From Bacillota bacterium (GTDB lineage Bacteria > Bacillota > DTU025), in assembly GCA_012842765.1 (NCBI GenBank), contig DUWJ01000365.1:1-6991 (forward strand): DNA of 6,991 nt, read 5' to 3'. The position numbers were made by a program, and so were the translations under genes. The notes under the pieces are model-generated. The model was not told the DNA's origin. It saw only the letters and a list, made by a program, of their open reading frames with translations, and searched no databases. Below are positions 1 through 5,333 of the stretch, one piece after another (position 1 is the stretch's first letter; each line of letters starts with the position of its first letter).

Positions 1-51
1 ATACTGTGATCCTGTTCGCATCTGGCAAGACGGTCCTTGAGTGTCGGAGAT

Positions 52-58
52 GGAGGGG
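52..58 (+). promoter_or_regulatory. Ribosome binding site of the macro-domain gene
   Basis: GGAGGGG lies nine bases before the ATG at 68 and fixes that start. The 67 bases before the gene are too few to tell whether an upstream gene ends here. Reading from base 2 there is an open stretch that stops at TGA 38-40, and reading from base 3 an open stretch that stops at TAA 81-83, so either could be the tail of a preceding operon gene. No promoter is evident in this short piece. Confidence 0.75.
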
Positions 59-67
59 CATTGATCA

Positions 68-622
68 ATGGCTAATGAACGAATAAGTGTGGTGCAAGGT
101 GACATAACTTTGGAACGTGTAGATGCCATTGTCAACGCGGCAAACAGCAGCTTGCTTGGGGGAGGAGGCGTAGACGGCGCCATACATCGGGCTGCCGGTC
201 CTAAGCTGCTTACTGAATGCAGAAGGATAGGAGGATGCGATACGGGAGAAGCTGTCGTTACCGGAGGATATCGTCTGCCCGCCAAATGGGTGATACACAC
301 GGTCGGTCCCGTATGGCATGGCGGTGGACTCGGCGAAGCAGAATTGCTGACGAATTGTTATCGGAATGCTCTGCGTCTTGCTGTAGAAAATGGTGCGCGC
401 ACTGTGGCTTTTCCGTCGATCAGCACTGGCGCCTATCGTTATCCGGTAGACGAGGCATCGCGAATTGCGATTCGTACAGTATCGGAGTTCCTGTCTGTAG
501 ATGACACCATAGAGGAGGTCAGATTCGTCTGTTTTGACACACATACGTATTCCGCGTACCAGAGGGCTCTCGAGGAGCACCTGGGCACTCAGGGCCTGCC
601 GCGGAACTCAGCGTCGCCATGA
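68..622 (+). CDS. ymdB: Macro-domain O-acetyl-ADP-ribose deacetylase (YmdB/MacroD type)
   Basis: This 184-residue protein is a single, complete macro domain, close in length to the 177 residues of E. coli YmdB and collinear with it from end to end. Visible motifs are QGDIT (10-14), VDAIVNAAN (18-26), the glycine-rich GGGGVDGAIH (31-40), HTVGPVW (77-83) and PSISTGAYRYP (116-126). N26 and D36 correspond to the pair that YmdB/MacroD enzymes use for catalysis, so the enzyme is probably active. The family removes the acetyl group from O-acetyl-ADP-ribose, and some members take mono-ADP-ribose off proteins; both activities are cytoplasmic. In E. coli, YmdB also modulates RNase III, but nothing here shows that. 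The C-terminal ten or so residues (after HLGTQG) are a low-complexity tail beyond the domain. The gene does not obviously belong with the sugar locus to its right. Domain identity is secure; the exact substrate is inferred. Confidence 0.95.
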   Translation: MANERISVVQGDITLERVDAIVNAANSSLLGGGGVDGAIHRAAGPKLLTECRRIGGCDTGEAVVTGGYRLPAKWVIHTVGPVWHGGGLGEAELLTNCYRNALRLAVENGARTVAFPSISTGAYRYPVDEASRIAIRTVSEFLSVDDTIEEVRFVCFDTHTYSAYQRALEEHLGTQGLPRNSASP

Positions 623-1011
623 CGGAGTCTGCTCGTTAGCAGATCGTGGTCGGCATGTTCGGCGGGTTAATGGTATACTCTTGCGTTGGCAGTGGATTTG
701 TGCAAGGGAGATATGTGGAGTTTGCCGGTGATGTTTGGCATCACGATTAACACTTCACTAGCTTAGCCGTATCCGGCTTTGCTCAGCTCAGTCTGTAGCG
801 ACTCTTCTGTCAAATGGAGAGCATTGAGGTTTTCGTAGTGCACTTTTCTCTCCAACTCTACCGTCTGAGCGAGGCCGAAGAACCTTATAATGCAGCTCTC
901 ATGACAGAAGATGCCATGATGTTCGGAATGTCAACGCAAAACACATAATACTATGAATAAAAAGTTCAATTGCCGTAACAAGTGTCTGAGACTTCAGTGG
1001 TGGAGATCGAG
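623..1011. other. Gene-poor stretch with small hairpins after the macro-domain gene
   Basis: No intact gene is seen here. Six bases past the macro-domain stop is the hairpin TCTGCT-cgtt-AGCAGA (628-643); it has no T run, so it would be a weak terminator at best. A second dyad, GTGATG/CATCAC, occupies 728-744, and a third, AGCCG-tatc-CGGCT followed by TTT, occupies 765-780; this last one could serve as a feeble plus-strand terminator. An extended -10-like element (TGG TATACT, 671-679) and a perfect TATAAT (886-891) occur on the plus strand, but neither has a good -35 box or a convincing gene behind it. The one stretch with a coding look is the minus-strand remnant entered separately. Confidence 0.5.
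763..930 (-). pseudogene. Possible 3' remnant of a truncated gene, function unknown
   Basis: Read on the minus strand from 930 down to the TAA at 765-763 there are 55 sense codons without a stop. They translate to a protein-like, charged, helix-prone sequence that includes IIRFFGLAQTVELERKVHYE and then NLNALHLTEESLQTELSKAG, ending AGYG. The frame is closed upstream by a TGA (933-931). It contains no ATG, and its internal GTG and TTG codons lack a ribosome binding site, so it looks like the tail of a gene whose front is lost. I do not recognise the family; the AGY-type ending is reminiscent of some class I methyltransferases, which is only an impression. The plus strand in the same codon register is also open (44 residues from ATG 814 to TAA 946-948), so one of the two must be a shadow of the other, or both are chance. 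I prefer the minus strand because its composition is more protein-like. Confidence 0.33.
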
Positions 1012-1012
1012 T

Positions 1013-1064
1013 AAAAAAGAGGGGAATTTCGACGCAATAGCGAGGCCGACGTCGTTTCCCCTCT
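1013..1064 (-). terminator. Rho-independent terminator of the small membrane protein gene
   Basis: On the minus strand AGAGGGGAA (1064-1056) pairs with TTCCCCTCT (1026-1018), is continued after a small asymmetric bulge by CGACG (1054-1050) pairing with CGTCG (1034-1030), and runs straight into six T residues (1018-1013 on that strand). Stem, loop and T tract are all present. It lies about 40 bases beyond the stop codon of the minus-strand gene at 1106-1381, which makes the assignment natural. The reverse orientation has no T tract. Confidence 0.85.
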
Positions 1065-1105
1065 ACTTGTAATTAAGTTATGAGTCCGTTAATTGCTGAT
1101 TTTGG

Positions 1106-1381
1106 TCAGCTTTCTAATTCCCCTTGGCCAGATAAAGCGAAGATTCCTCCGATAAGAAGGATTGCGCCGGGCCAACCGAAGTCGCCTTTACCAAAGATCC
1201 AGCCGAGAACAGCGGCAATAAGCATGATGATGCCAGCCCATTTCGGGTACGCCATTGCACAGCAAGCTGCAATGAGTCCCGCTATGGAGATAAGAACAAC
1301 AAGCCATCTCAGATCATCAACTGGAACGAACATACCCCAGATTGAACCAATCAGCCCGAGTATGAGTCCGGTAACTCGCAT
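1106..1381 (-). CDS. Small four-helix membrane protein, function unknown
   Basis: The 91-residue product is very hydrophobic, with four predicted membrane segments at roughly 3-19, 25-45, 47-63 and 69-84. They are separated by short loops holding the few charged residues (VDDLR, PKW, GKGDFG), and the polar tail reads GQGELES. The glycine-rich opening TGLILGLIGSIWG resembles small uncharacterised membrane proteins of the DUF4064 kind, in which a Gly-rich first helix is typical; that is a resemblance from memory, not a database match. The start is well supported: GAGGAGGGA lies at 1395-1387 on the coding strand, five bases before the ATG. An intrinsic terminator follows the gene, so it is probably a single-gene transcript. 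It diverges from the LacI gene, with about 600 bases between the two starts. No function can be assigned; it is likely an inner-membrane protein. Confidence 0.8.
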   Translation of the reverse strand: MRVTGLILGLIGSIWGMFVPVDDLRWLVVLISIAGLIAACCAMAYPKWAGIIMLIAAVLGWIFGKGDFGWPGAILLIGGIFALSGQGELES

Positions 1382-1504
1382 TCTAGTCCCTCCTCACATT
1401 TAATCACTCTTGTGCCTGGTTCAGTACAAACGCGTCGGCCTCGCCACGTCCGACACTGACCTTGGACACAACTTGGAAACCAAATCATACGGCTTCCAAC
1501 TATT

Positions 1505-1533
1505 AGCTTAATCGTTCTCTCCAATACTGTCAA
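1505..1533 (-). promoter_or_regulatory. Candidate promoter of the small membrane protein gene
   Basis: A consensus -35 box TTGACA is present on the minus strand at 1533-1528. Seventeen bases on, the hexamer TAAGCT (1510-1505) is only a poor -10 (three of six matches); GCTAAT, four matches, lies three bases further but at a long spacing of 20. If used, it would give a 5' leader of roughly 120 bases before the start codon at 1381. That leader contains a small dyad, GTCGG/CCGAC (1453-1434). Confidence 0.35.
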
Positions 1534-1893
1534 CCGAAGAAGATGAATTCTTACGCAATATTGCGCAAACACGCTAAAAACCACGAGGTCAATGCGGAAT
1601 CCACGTCGGTTGTACCCCCGAAAAGGCGATGGGCAAGGGAAGATCTCGTGACATTTTCTGTTAGCCGGGCAGCTTGGCGTGTATGCCCTTGGGGCCCTGG
1701 GGCGGCAAGAGTAATCTTGGTGATTGAGAAGGCAAGATAACACCGGGAATGAGGGCATTGCTATAGGATACGGGGTAGGCGGTGCTTGAAGCTAGATAGG
1801 GAGTCGCCATAAGAAGTTGGAAGGGCTCATAATTGCGCAGAGGTTGACTGATGAGAAGGAGTTTGGGAGGAGCTGTCGAAGTATGCAAGCAAT

Positions 1894-1905
1894 ACAACCG
1901 GTTGC
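1894..1905. promoter_or_regulatory. Operator-like palindrome, site 1, for the LacI-family protein
   Basis: ACAACCGGTTGC contains the perfect ten-base palindrome CAACCGGTTG (1895-1904) with a central CpG, the form expected of LacI-family operators, in which the hinge-helix leucine opens the central CG step. It lies about 90 bases before the repressor start and is repeated with one change at 1961-1972. It abuts TTGCAA (1903-1908), a possible -35 box. Binding by the adjacent repressor is an inference from position and form. Confidence 0.55.
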
Positions 1906-1921
1906 AAACATAATCATAGTA

Positions 1922-1953
1922 AGGACAGAATGCCGAGATAAATAAGGTATTAT
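1922..1953 (+). promoter_or_regulatory. Candidate promoter region of the LacI-family gene
   Basis: TATTAT (1948-1953) is a five-of-six -10 box, but the nearest -35-like hexamer, AGGACA (1922-1927), is 20 bases away, so the promoter would be weak or would need help. Transcription would begin near 1960, directly at operator-like site 2. An alternative is TTGCAA (1903-1908), 17 bases, CAGAAT (1926-1931), four matches each, which would put site 1 over the -35 box and site 2 about 30 bases inside the transcript. Either arrangement suits autorepression. Confidence 0.35.
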
Positions 1954-1960
1954 GAGTAAA

Positions 1961-1972
1961 ACAACCGATTGC
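1961..1972. promoter_or_regulatory. Operator-like site 2, near-copy of site 1
   Basis: ACAACCGATTGC matches site 1 in eleven of twelve positions; the single G-to-A change breaks one base pair of the dyad. The centres are 67 bases apart. It ends seven bases before the ribosome binding site of the repressor gene, so bound repressor could block initiation or elongation there. Confidence 0.5.
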
Positions 1973-1991
1973 TATGCTAGGAGATGTTGCA

Positions 1992-3035
1992 ATGAGGCCG
2001 ACGCTTCAAGATATGGCGGATATTCTCAATTTGTCTAAATCAACAGTGTCAAGAGCGTTGTCTGGCGATCCTCGTGTAGCCCAAGCTACCCGCGCCAGGG
2101 TTGAATCTCTTGCAAAGAGCATCGGCTACACGCCTAACCCGATTGCTCGAGGGCTTGCGACTCGCCGGACCAACACAATTGGTCTTGCGGTTCCATGTGC
2201 ACCTCGCTCGCTGTCTGACCCGTTTTACTTGGAGTTTCTAGGGCATGCGGGCAATGCGGCCATGAAATGCGGTTATAGCTTATTGCTATCGGCGGCAGAA
2301 GAGGACGGTGCAGACACTCATAATGCGCATGTGCGGCTGGCAAGTTCCGCTAGGATCGACGGGATGATCCTGACTGAACCAAAGATCAAAGATGAACGAA
2401 TTGCGGCATTAAAAAAGGCGGGCATTCCCTTTGTCTTCCTTGGGATGACGTCTGATCCAGATGTGTCGTGGGTTAGTTGTGACAACAGGCTTGGCGCTGC
2501 TGAAGCGGTAGCGTGGCTTACGGGGCTTGGGCATACCAGGATCGCGTGTCTTACCGGTCCTGCGGATCAAACGGCTTCCGATGCTCGATATCGAGGCTAT
2601 TGCGAGGCCCTGGACGAGGCTGGAATTCCCCTTGACCTCAATATCGTGGCTTCAGGGGATTTCACTCAAGCTGGAGGGCATGCTGCCATGAGGGAAATAT
2701 TGGAACGTGGGAAGACTGTGTCAGCCGTATTCGCCTCAAATGATGTCATGGCGCTGGGCGCTATGTGCGCTCTTCGCGAGAGTGGACTGTCGGTGCCAGA
2801 GGACGTGTCGCTTGTTGGCTTTGATGGGATCGCTTTCGCGCAATACTCGACGCCGCCATTGGCAACTGTGCAGCAGCCCATTGATGAGTTGGGAAATGCT
2901 TCGGTTGAAGTTCTCATAAAACTGATGTGTGGAGATAACGGGGGACCTATACATCGGGTGATGCCGGCGAGGTTCCGGCCTGCTGGCTCTGTGGCTGCGC
3001 CAGGGCGTGCTTTTGTGTTGGAAAGCCCGGATTGA
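1992..3035 (+). CDS. LacI-family transcriptional repressor, probably of the trehalose/sugar operon
   Basis: The 347-residue product is a full-length LacI/GalR-family regulator. Residues 3-23 form the helix-turn-helix (PTLQDMADILNLSKSTVSRA), with SKSTVSRAL as recognition helix, followed by the hinge helix NPIARGLAT (49-57) with the conserved leucine L55. Residues 62 to about 335 are the periplasmic-binding-protein-like core, showing DARYRGY (197-203), FASNDVMALGAM (248-259) and GFDGIAFAQYSTPPL (276-290). The ATG at 1992 is chosen because AGGAG (1979-1983) sits eight bases before it and the protein then begins MRPTLQDMA, as the family usually does; the in-frame ATG at 1974 would add six residues but lacks a good site. 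The family binds DNA as dimers and releases it, usually, on binding a sugar. Its position before a sugar importer and TreT suggests a TreR-like role sensing trehalose or a breakdown product; the effector cannot be read from sequence. No terminator follows, so it may be co-transcribed with the transporter genes. Confidence 0.93.
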   Translation: MRPTLQDMADILNLSKSTVSRALSGDPRVAQATRARVESLAKSIGYTPNPIARGLATRRTNTIGLAVPCAPRSLSDPFYLEFLGHAGNAAMKCGYSLLLSAAEEDGADTHNAHVRLASSARIDGMILTEPKIKDERIAALKKAGIPFVFLGMTSDPDVSWVSCDNRLGAAEAVAWLTGLGHTRIACLTGPADQTASDARYRGYCEALDEAGIPLDLNIVASGDFTQAGGHAAMREILERGKTVSAVFASNDVMALGAMCALRESGLSVPEDVSLVGFDGIAFAQYSTPPLATVQQPIDELGNASVEVLIKLMCGDNGGPIHRVMPARFRPAGSVAAPGRAFVLESPD

Positions 3036-3182
3036 ATGTAGTTTGCGACGTACCAAGCTGGAATCCGCCTACAAGATTGGAGGTGATGCTGCGATCATTT
3101 CGCCGAGCTCAACCCTGTGAGTGTCAGTTTTTGTAAGCGAGCACGAGTTAGCCAAGAAAACTGCGAAAGCGGAGGGATTACA
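3036..3182 (+). other. Leader between the repressor and binding-protein genes
   Basis: These 147 bases hold no clear promoter and no terminator, which favours read-through from the repressor gene. GGAGGTGA (3079-3086) is a near-perfect anti-16S match, but its overlapping ATG (3086) opens only a 16-codon frame ending in TAA at 3134-3136, with unworkably tight spacing. CTCAACCCTGTGAG (3109-3122 region) is an imperfect dyad. No copy of the CAACCGGTTG operator occurs here. The true ribosome binding site of the next gene is GGAGGGA (3171-3177). Confidence 0.45.
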
Positions 3183-4364
3183 GTGAAGCGAAAGATGATT
3201 GTGTTACTCATCCTTGCGCTTGCCATCTGCAGTCTGCCAGGGGCCACTGCTGAGAAGAAACTTACAGTGATTAGCGGATGGTCAGGGCCTGAGATGGATG
3301 CGTTCATGCCCGTGTTGAAGGCATTTGAAAAGGAAACCGGAATCCGTGTGGACTACCAGATTTATCGAGCAGAAGATTTGGCGGTCTTGCTTCCTGCTCA
3401 GTTTAATGCCAAAACTACGCCTGGGGACGTCATATACATGTGGTCGTGGTTTATTACCAAACATGCAAAAGATGGCCATGTGCTTGAGATGACCGGGAGC
3501 CTTAAGGATGCCGACTTCATTCCAGGGGCGCTTGATGCCGTCAAGGTCGATAACAAGCTGTGGGGCGGGGTATATACCGGCAAGGTGAAGCCGGGGTTCT
3601 GGTACCGGAAATCGTTTTTCAAAAAGCATGGACTTTCCGAGCCGAAAACATGGGATGAATTCGTCGCACTCTGCGCCAAACTCCAGAAGATATCCGGCGT
3701 AAAGGCACCAATTGCCAGCGGAAATGGGGTTGGGTGGCCTCTGTCCGACATTACGGAGCATTTCATCGCTACATATGCCGGTCCTCAGGTGACATACGGT
3801 TTGATAGACAAGAAAGTCAAGTGGACTGATCCTGTGGTGAAATCCGTATTTACAGATAGGATTGTTCCGCTGCTCAAAGCGGGTTACTTTAGCGAACCGA
3901 TTGAGTGGACCATGGCTCTCGATCTATGGTGGAGGGGAGACTATGGTCTTTACTTCATGGGCAGCTGGATCACGGGCATGGTTGATAACCCAGATGATCT
4001 GGGCGTTTTCTCTTTACCAGGATGCGAAGGCATAGTATTTGCGCCTGACTACGCTTTTGTGCCAGCCTACACCAAATATCCTGCAGAGGCCAGAAAACTC
4101 CTCGCCTTCCTCTCAACTAAGGGTCAGGAGATACAGGTTTCCACAGGTGGACATATTGCTACATACAAGGTTCCGCTCAACGCCTATCCCCCTGTTGACC
4201 GCGGGGTAGCCTCCCTTCTCAAGGGAGTTGTTGCTCTGCCCGACCTTGATGATACTATCGGAGGCGAGTGGCAGGCGGCGTTCTGGGATCAGCTCAAACT
4301 GCTCTGGGTGAGCCCAGGCAGGGTCAATGAGGTCCTTGAGAATCTGCAGCGGAAGGCCAATTAA
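3183..4364 (+). CDS. Sugar ABC transporter extracellular solute-binding protein (MalE/UgpB type)
   Basis: The GTG at 3183 is chosen as start because GGAGGGA (3171-3177) lies five bases before it and the product then opens with a textbook signal peptide: MKRKM, a hydrophobic run (6-19) and a likely signal peptidase I site at ATA|EKK (23/24). A farther in-frame GTG at 3117 would bury that signal behind 22 polar residues. The 393-residue precursor fits the family 1 solute-binding proteins: LTVISGWSGPEMDAFMPVLK (27-46) is the first strand and helix, then KAFEKETGIRVDYQI (47-61), GGVYTGKVKPGFWYRKSFF (128-146), the DLWWRGDYGLYFMGSW stretch (247-262) and a C-terminal helical lobe. Tryptophan and tyrosine are frequent, as in sugar-stacking sites. 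The cysteine in LAIC lacks a proper lipobox (isoleucine at -1), so lipid anchoring is doubtful. It would deliver a sugar to the two permeases encoded next; trehalose or maltose is inferred from the TreT gene downstream. Confidence 0.92.
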   Translation: MKRKMIVLLILALAICSLPGATAEKKLTVISGWSGPEMDAFMPVLKAFEKETGIRVDYQIYRAEDLAVLLPAQFNAKTTPGDVIYMWSWFITKHAKDGHVLEMTGSLKDADFIPGALDAVKVDNKLWGGVYTGKVKPGFWYRKSFFKKHGLSEPKTWDEFVALCAKLQKISGVKAPIASGNGVGWPLSDITEHFIATYAGPQVTYGLIDKKVKWTDPVVKSVFTDRIVPLLKAGYFSEPIEWTMALDLWWRGDYGLYFMGSWITGMVDNPDDLGVFSLPGCEGIVFAPDYAFVPAYTKYPAEARKLLAFLSTKGQEIQVSTGGHIATYKVPLNAYPPVDRGVASLLKGVVALPDLDDTIGGEWQAAFWDQLKLLWVSPGRVNEVLENLQRKAN

Positions 4365-4369
4365 TCGTA

Positions 4370-4395
4370 ATTGGTAGGGCTCCGGAGCAACCAAT
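4370..4395 (+). other. Hairpin just after the binding-protein gene
   Basis: ATTGGT (4370-4375) pairs with ACCAAT (4390-4395), enclosing the ten-base palindrome GCTCCGGAGC (4379-4388). It begins six bases after the stop codon and is not followed by T residues, so it is not itself a terminator. The same ten bases recur inside the terminator stem at 4410-4419. Such a hairpin could protect the 3' end of the binding-protein message. Confidence 0.55.
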
Positions 4396-4406
4396 CTTGA
4401 CAATGT

Positions 4407-4427
4407 GGCGCTCCGGAGCGCCTTTTT
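4407..4427 (+). terminator. Intrinsic terminator inside the transporter operon
   Basis: The 16-base perfect palindrome GGCGCTCCGGAGCGCC (4407-4422) forms a stem of six G-C-rich pairs with a CCGG loop and is followed at once by TTTTT (4423-4427) then CTC. It lies 43 bases past the binding-protein stop and 33 bases before the first permease start. Partial termination at this place is a common way to make many more binding proteins than membrane subunits. No second promoter for the permeases is evident in the short remaining gap, so read-through is expected. Confidence 0.85.
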
Positions 4428-4460
4428 CTCAGAGCAAGATGTCAGTTGGGAGGTGGCGCT

Positions 4461-5333
4461 ATGGGTCAGACGCGTGGTAGAACGCTTTTTTTCATTCCGG
4501 CCCTGGCATTGTTGGCTCTTTTTGTCGTTTATCCAGTAGCAAACACGATATGGTTGAGTTTTTTCACGCCGGAAGGCGAATTCGCATTCTTCAAGAATTA
4601 TGCGGATGTCCTCTCTCAGCCGGAGATATTCGACCCGCGAGGGTTCGAACGGGGCTTCCCTTATGGGGCGTTGATTCACAACGTCATATGGATAGTGTTA
4701 CACCTGCCCCTTACCGTGATATTGGGGTTGGTATTCGCAGTCATTCTCAGAGATATCAAGGGTGGAGCCATAGTCAAGTCAATAGTCTTTCTTGGAATGG
4801 TCACCCCCATGGTTGTGGGAGGCATAATCTTGAGATTCCTTTTTGATGGGAATGTCGGAATCATCCCATCAGTACTGGCCCTTTTCGGTTTTGCGCCGCG
4901 AACTCTCACAGCCTATCCGGATACCGCTCTCTTTTCCCTTATAGCCGGGTCGCTTTGGCTGTGGACTCCGTTCAGCATGGTGCTTTATTCGGCAGGCCTG
5001 GAGACTATACCTGACTTTGTGTATGAAGCCGCAGTGATAGACGGTGCTTCGCCTTGGAGGATATTTTTCAATATCACTGTGCCTTTGCTCAAACCAGTCA
5101 CCGGTGTCGTGGTTACCATGACATTCCTGTGGGTTCTCAAGATCTTTGATATCGTTTTCGTTGCTACCATGGGAGGACCGGGAGGGGCGTCGAACGTGCT
5201 GGCGTTGCAGATGTACATGTATGCCTTCCGTGAGTTCAATCCGAATGCCGCGGCCGTTGTGGCGACGTTCCTCATGATTGTAGCTCTTGTGGTGTCCATA
5301 CCTACTTTCAAGGCTGCAGGGGGTGAAGAATGA
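4461..5333 (+). CDS. Sugar ABC transporter permease, MalF/UgpA type
   Basis: This 290-residue inner-membrane protein is a typical binding-protein-dependent sugar permease of the first type, with about six membrane segments (roughly 9-33, 72-96, 107-127, 155-176, 212-234 and 262-284). The cytoplasmic EAA loop that docks on the ATPase is intact and canonically spaced: E189-A-A, G195, I205, P208 in YEAAVIDGASPWRIFFNITV. The MGGPGGASNVLALQMY stretch (237-252) before the last helix is also characteristic. ATG 4461 is chosen because GGAGGTG (4449-4455) stands five bases before it; the in-frame TTG at 4446 would overlap that site. It forms a heterodimeric channel with the next gene product, whose start overlaps its stop. 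Substrate is inferred, from context, to be trehalose or maltose. Confidence 0.93.
   Translation: MGQTRGRTLFFIPALALLALFVVYPVANTIWLSFFTPEGEFAFFKNYADVLSQPEIFDPRGFERGFPYGALIHNVIWIVLHLPLTVILGLVFAVILRDIKGGAIVKSIVFLGMVTPMVVGGIILRFLFDGNVGIIPSVLALFGFAPRTLTAYPDTALFSLIAGSLWLWTPFSMVLYSAGLETIPDFVYEAAVIDGASPWRIFFNITVPLLKPVTGVVVTMTFLWVLKIFDIVFVATMGGPGGASNVLALQMYMYAFREFNPNAAAVVATFLMIVALVVSIPTFKAAGGEE

Larger units (their letters stand above)
1396..1978. other. Long divergent intergenic region with possible gene debris
   Basis: Beyond the minus-strand promoter, the operator-like sites and the LacI promoter region, no intact gene can be supported here. In the plus-strand frame running 1736 to 1945 there are only two stop codons (TGA 1787-1789, TAG 1793-1795), and the part after them reads as a protein-like 49 residues, including HKKLEGLIIAQRLTDEKEFG. 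This could be debris of a lost gene. Within it an ATG at 1883, ten bases after GGGAGGAG (1865-1872), opens a 20-codon frame ending at 1945, 46 bases before the LacI start; it could be a leader peptide but may well be chance. The minus strand is also open from 1897 to 1661 (78 codons), yet that product is rich in Pro, Leu and Ser and looks like a non-coding reading. Confidence 0.45.

Noticed and set aside
65..580. 171-codon open frame on the minus strand opposite the macro-domain gene
   Set aside because: It is antisense to a full-length, motif-perfect macro domain, has no ribosome binding site, and its translation is rich in Ser, Arg and Cys without any recognisable domain.
886..891. Perfect TATAAT on the plus strand as a promoter
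   Set aside because: The hexamer 17 bases upstream (GTCTGA) matches the -35 consensus poorly and no gene follows on that strand.
1080..1403. 107-codon plus-strand frame over the small membrane protein gene
   Set aside because: The minus strand gives a coherent four-helix membrane protein with a strong ribosome site and terminator; the plus reading is the Pro/Ile-rich shadow of it.
1351..1758. 135-codon minus-strand frame in the intergenic region
   Set aside because: It lacks a ribosome binding site, is rich in Cys, Arg and Pro, and overlaps the well-supported start and leader of the minus-strand membrane protein gene.
1661..1897. 78-codon minus-strand frame before the LacI gene
   Set aside because: Its composition (Pro, Leu, Ser, Tyr) is that of a chance reading, and no ribosome binding site precedes the ATG.
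1974..1991. Upstream ATG as start of the LacI-family protein
   Set aside because: It overlaps the AGGAG site that serves the ATG at 1992, has no site of its own, and would add six residues before the usual LacI N-terminus.
3282..3766. Two overlapping minus-strand frames (159 and 122 codons) inside the binding-protein gene
   Set aside because: Both lie opposite a collinear solute-binding protein with signal peptide and good ribosome site; neither translation resembles a protein family.
4113..4679. 188-codon minus-strand frame across the terminator between binding protein and permease
   Set aside because: It runs through two real genes and the GGCGCTCCGGAGCGCC terminator, and has no start signal.
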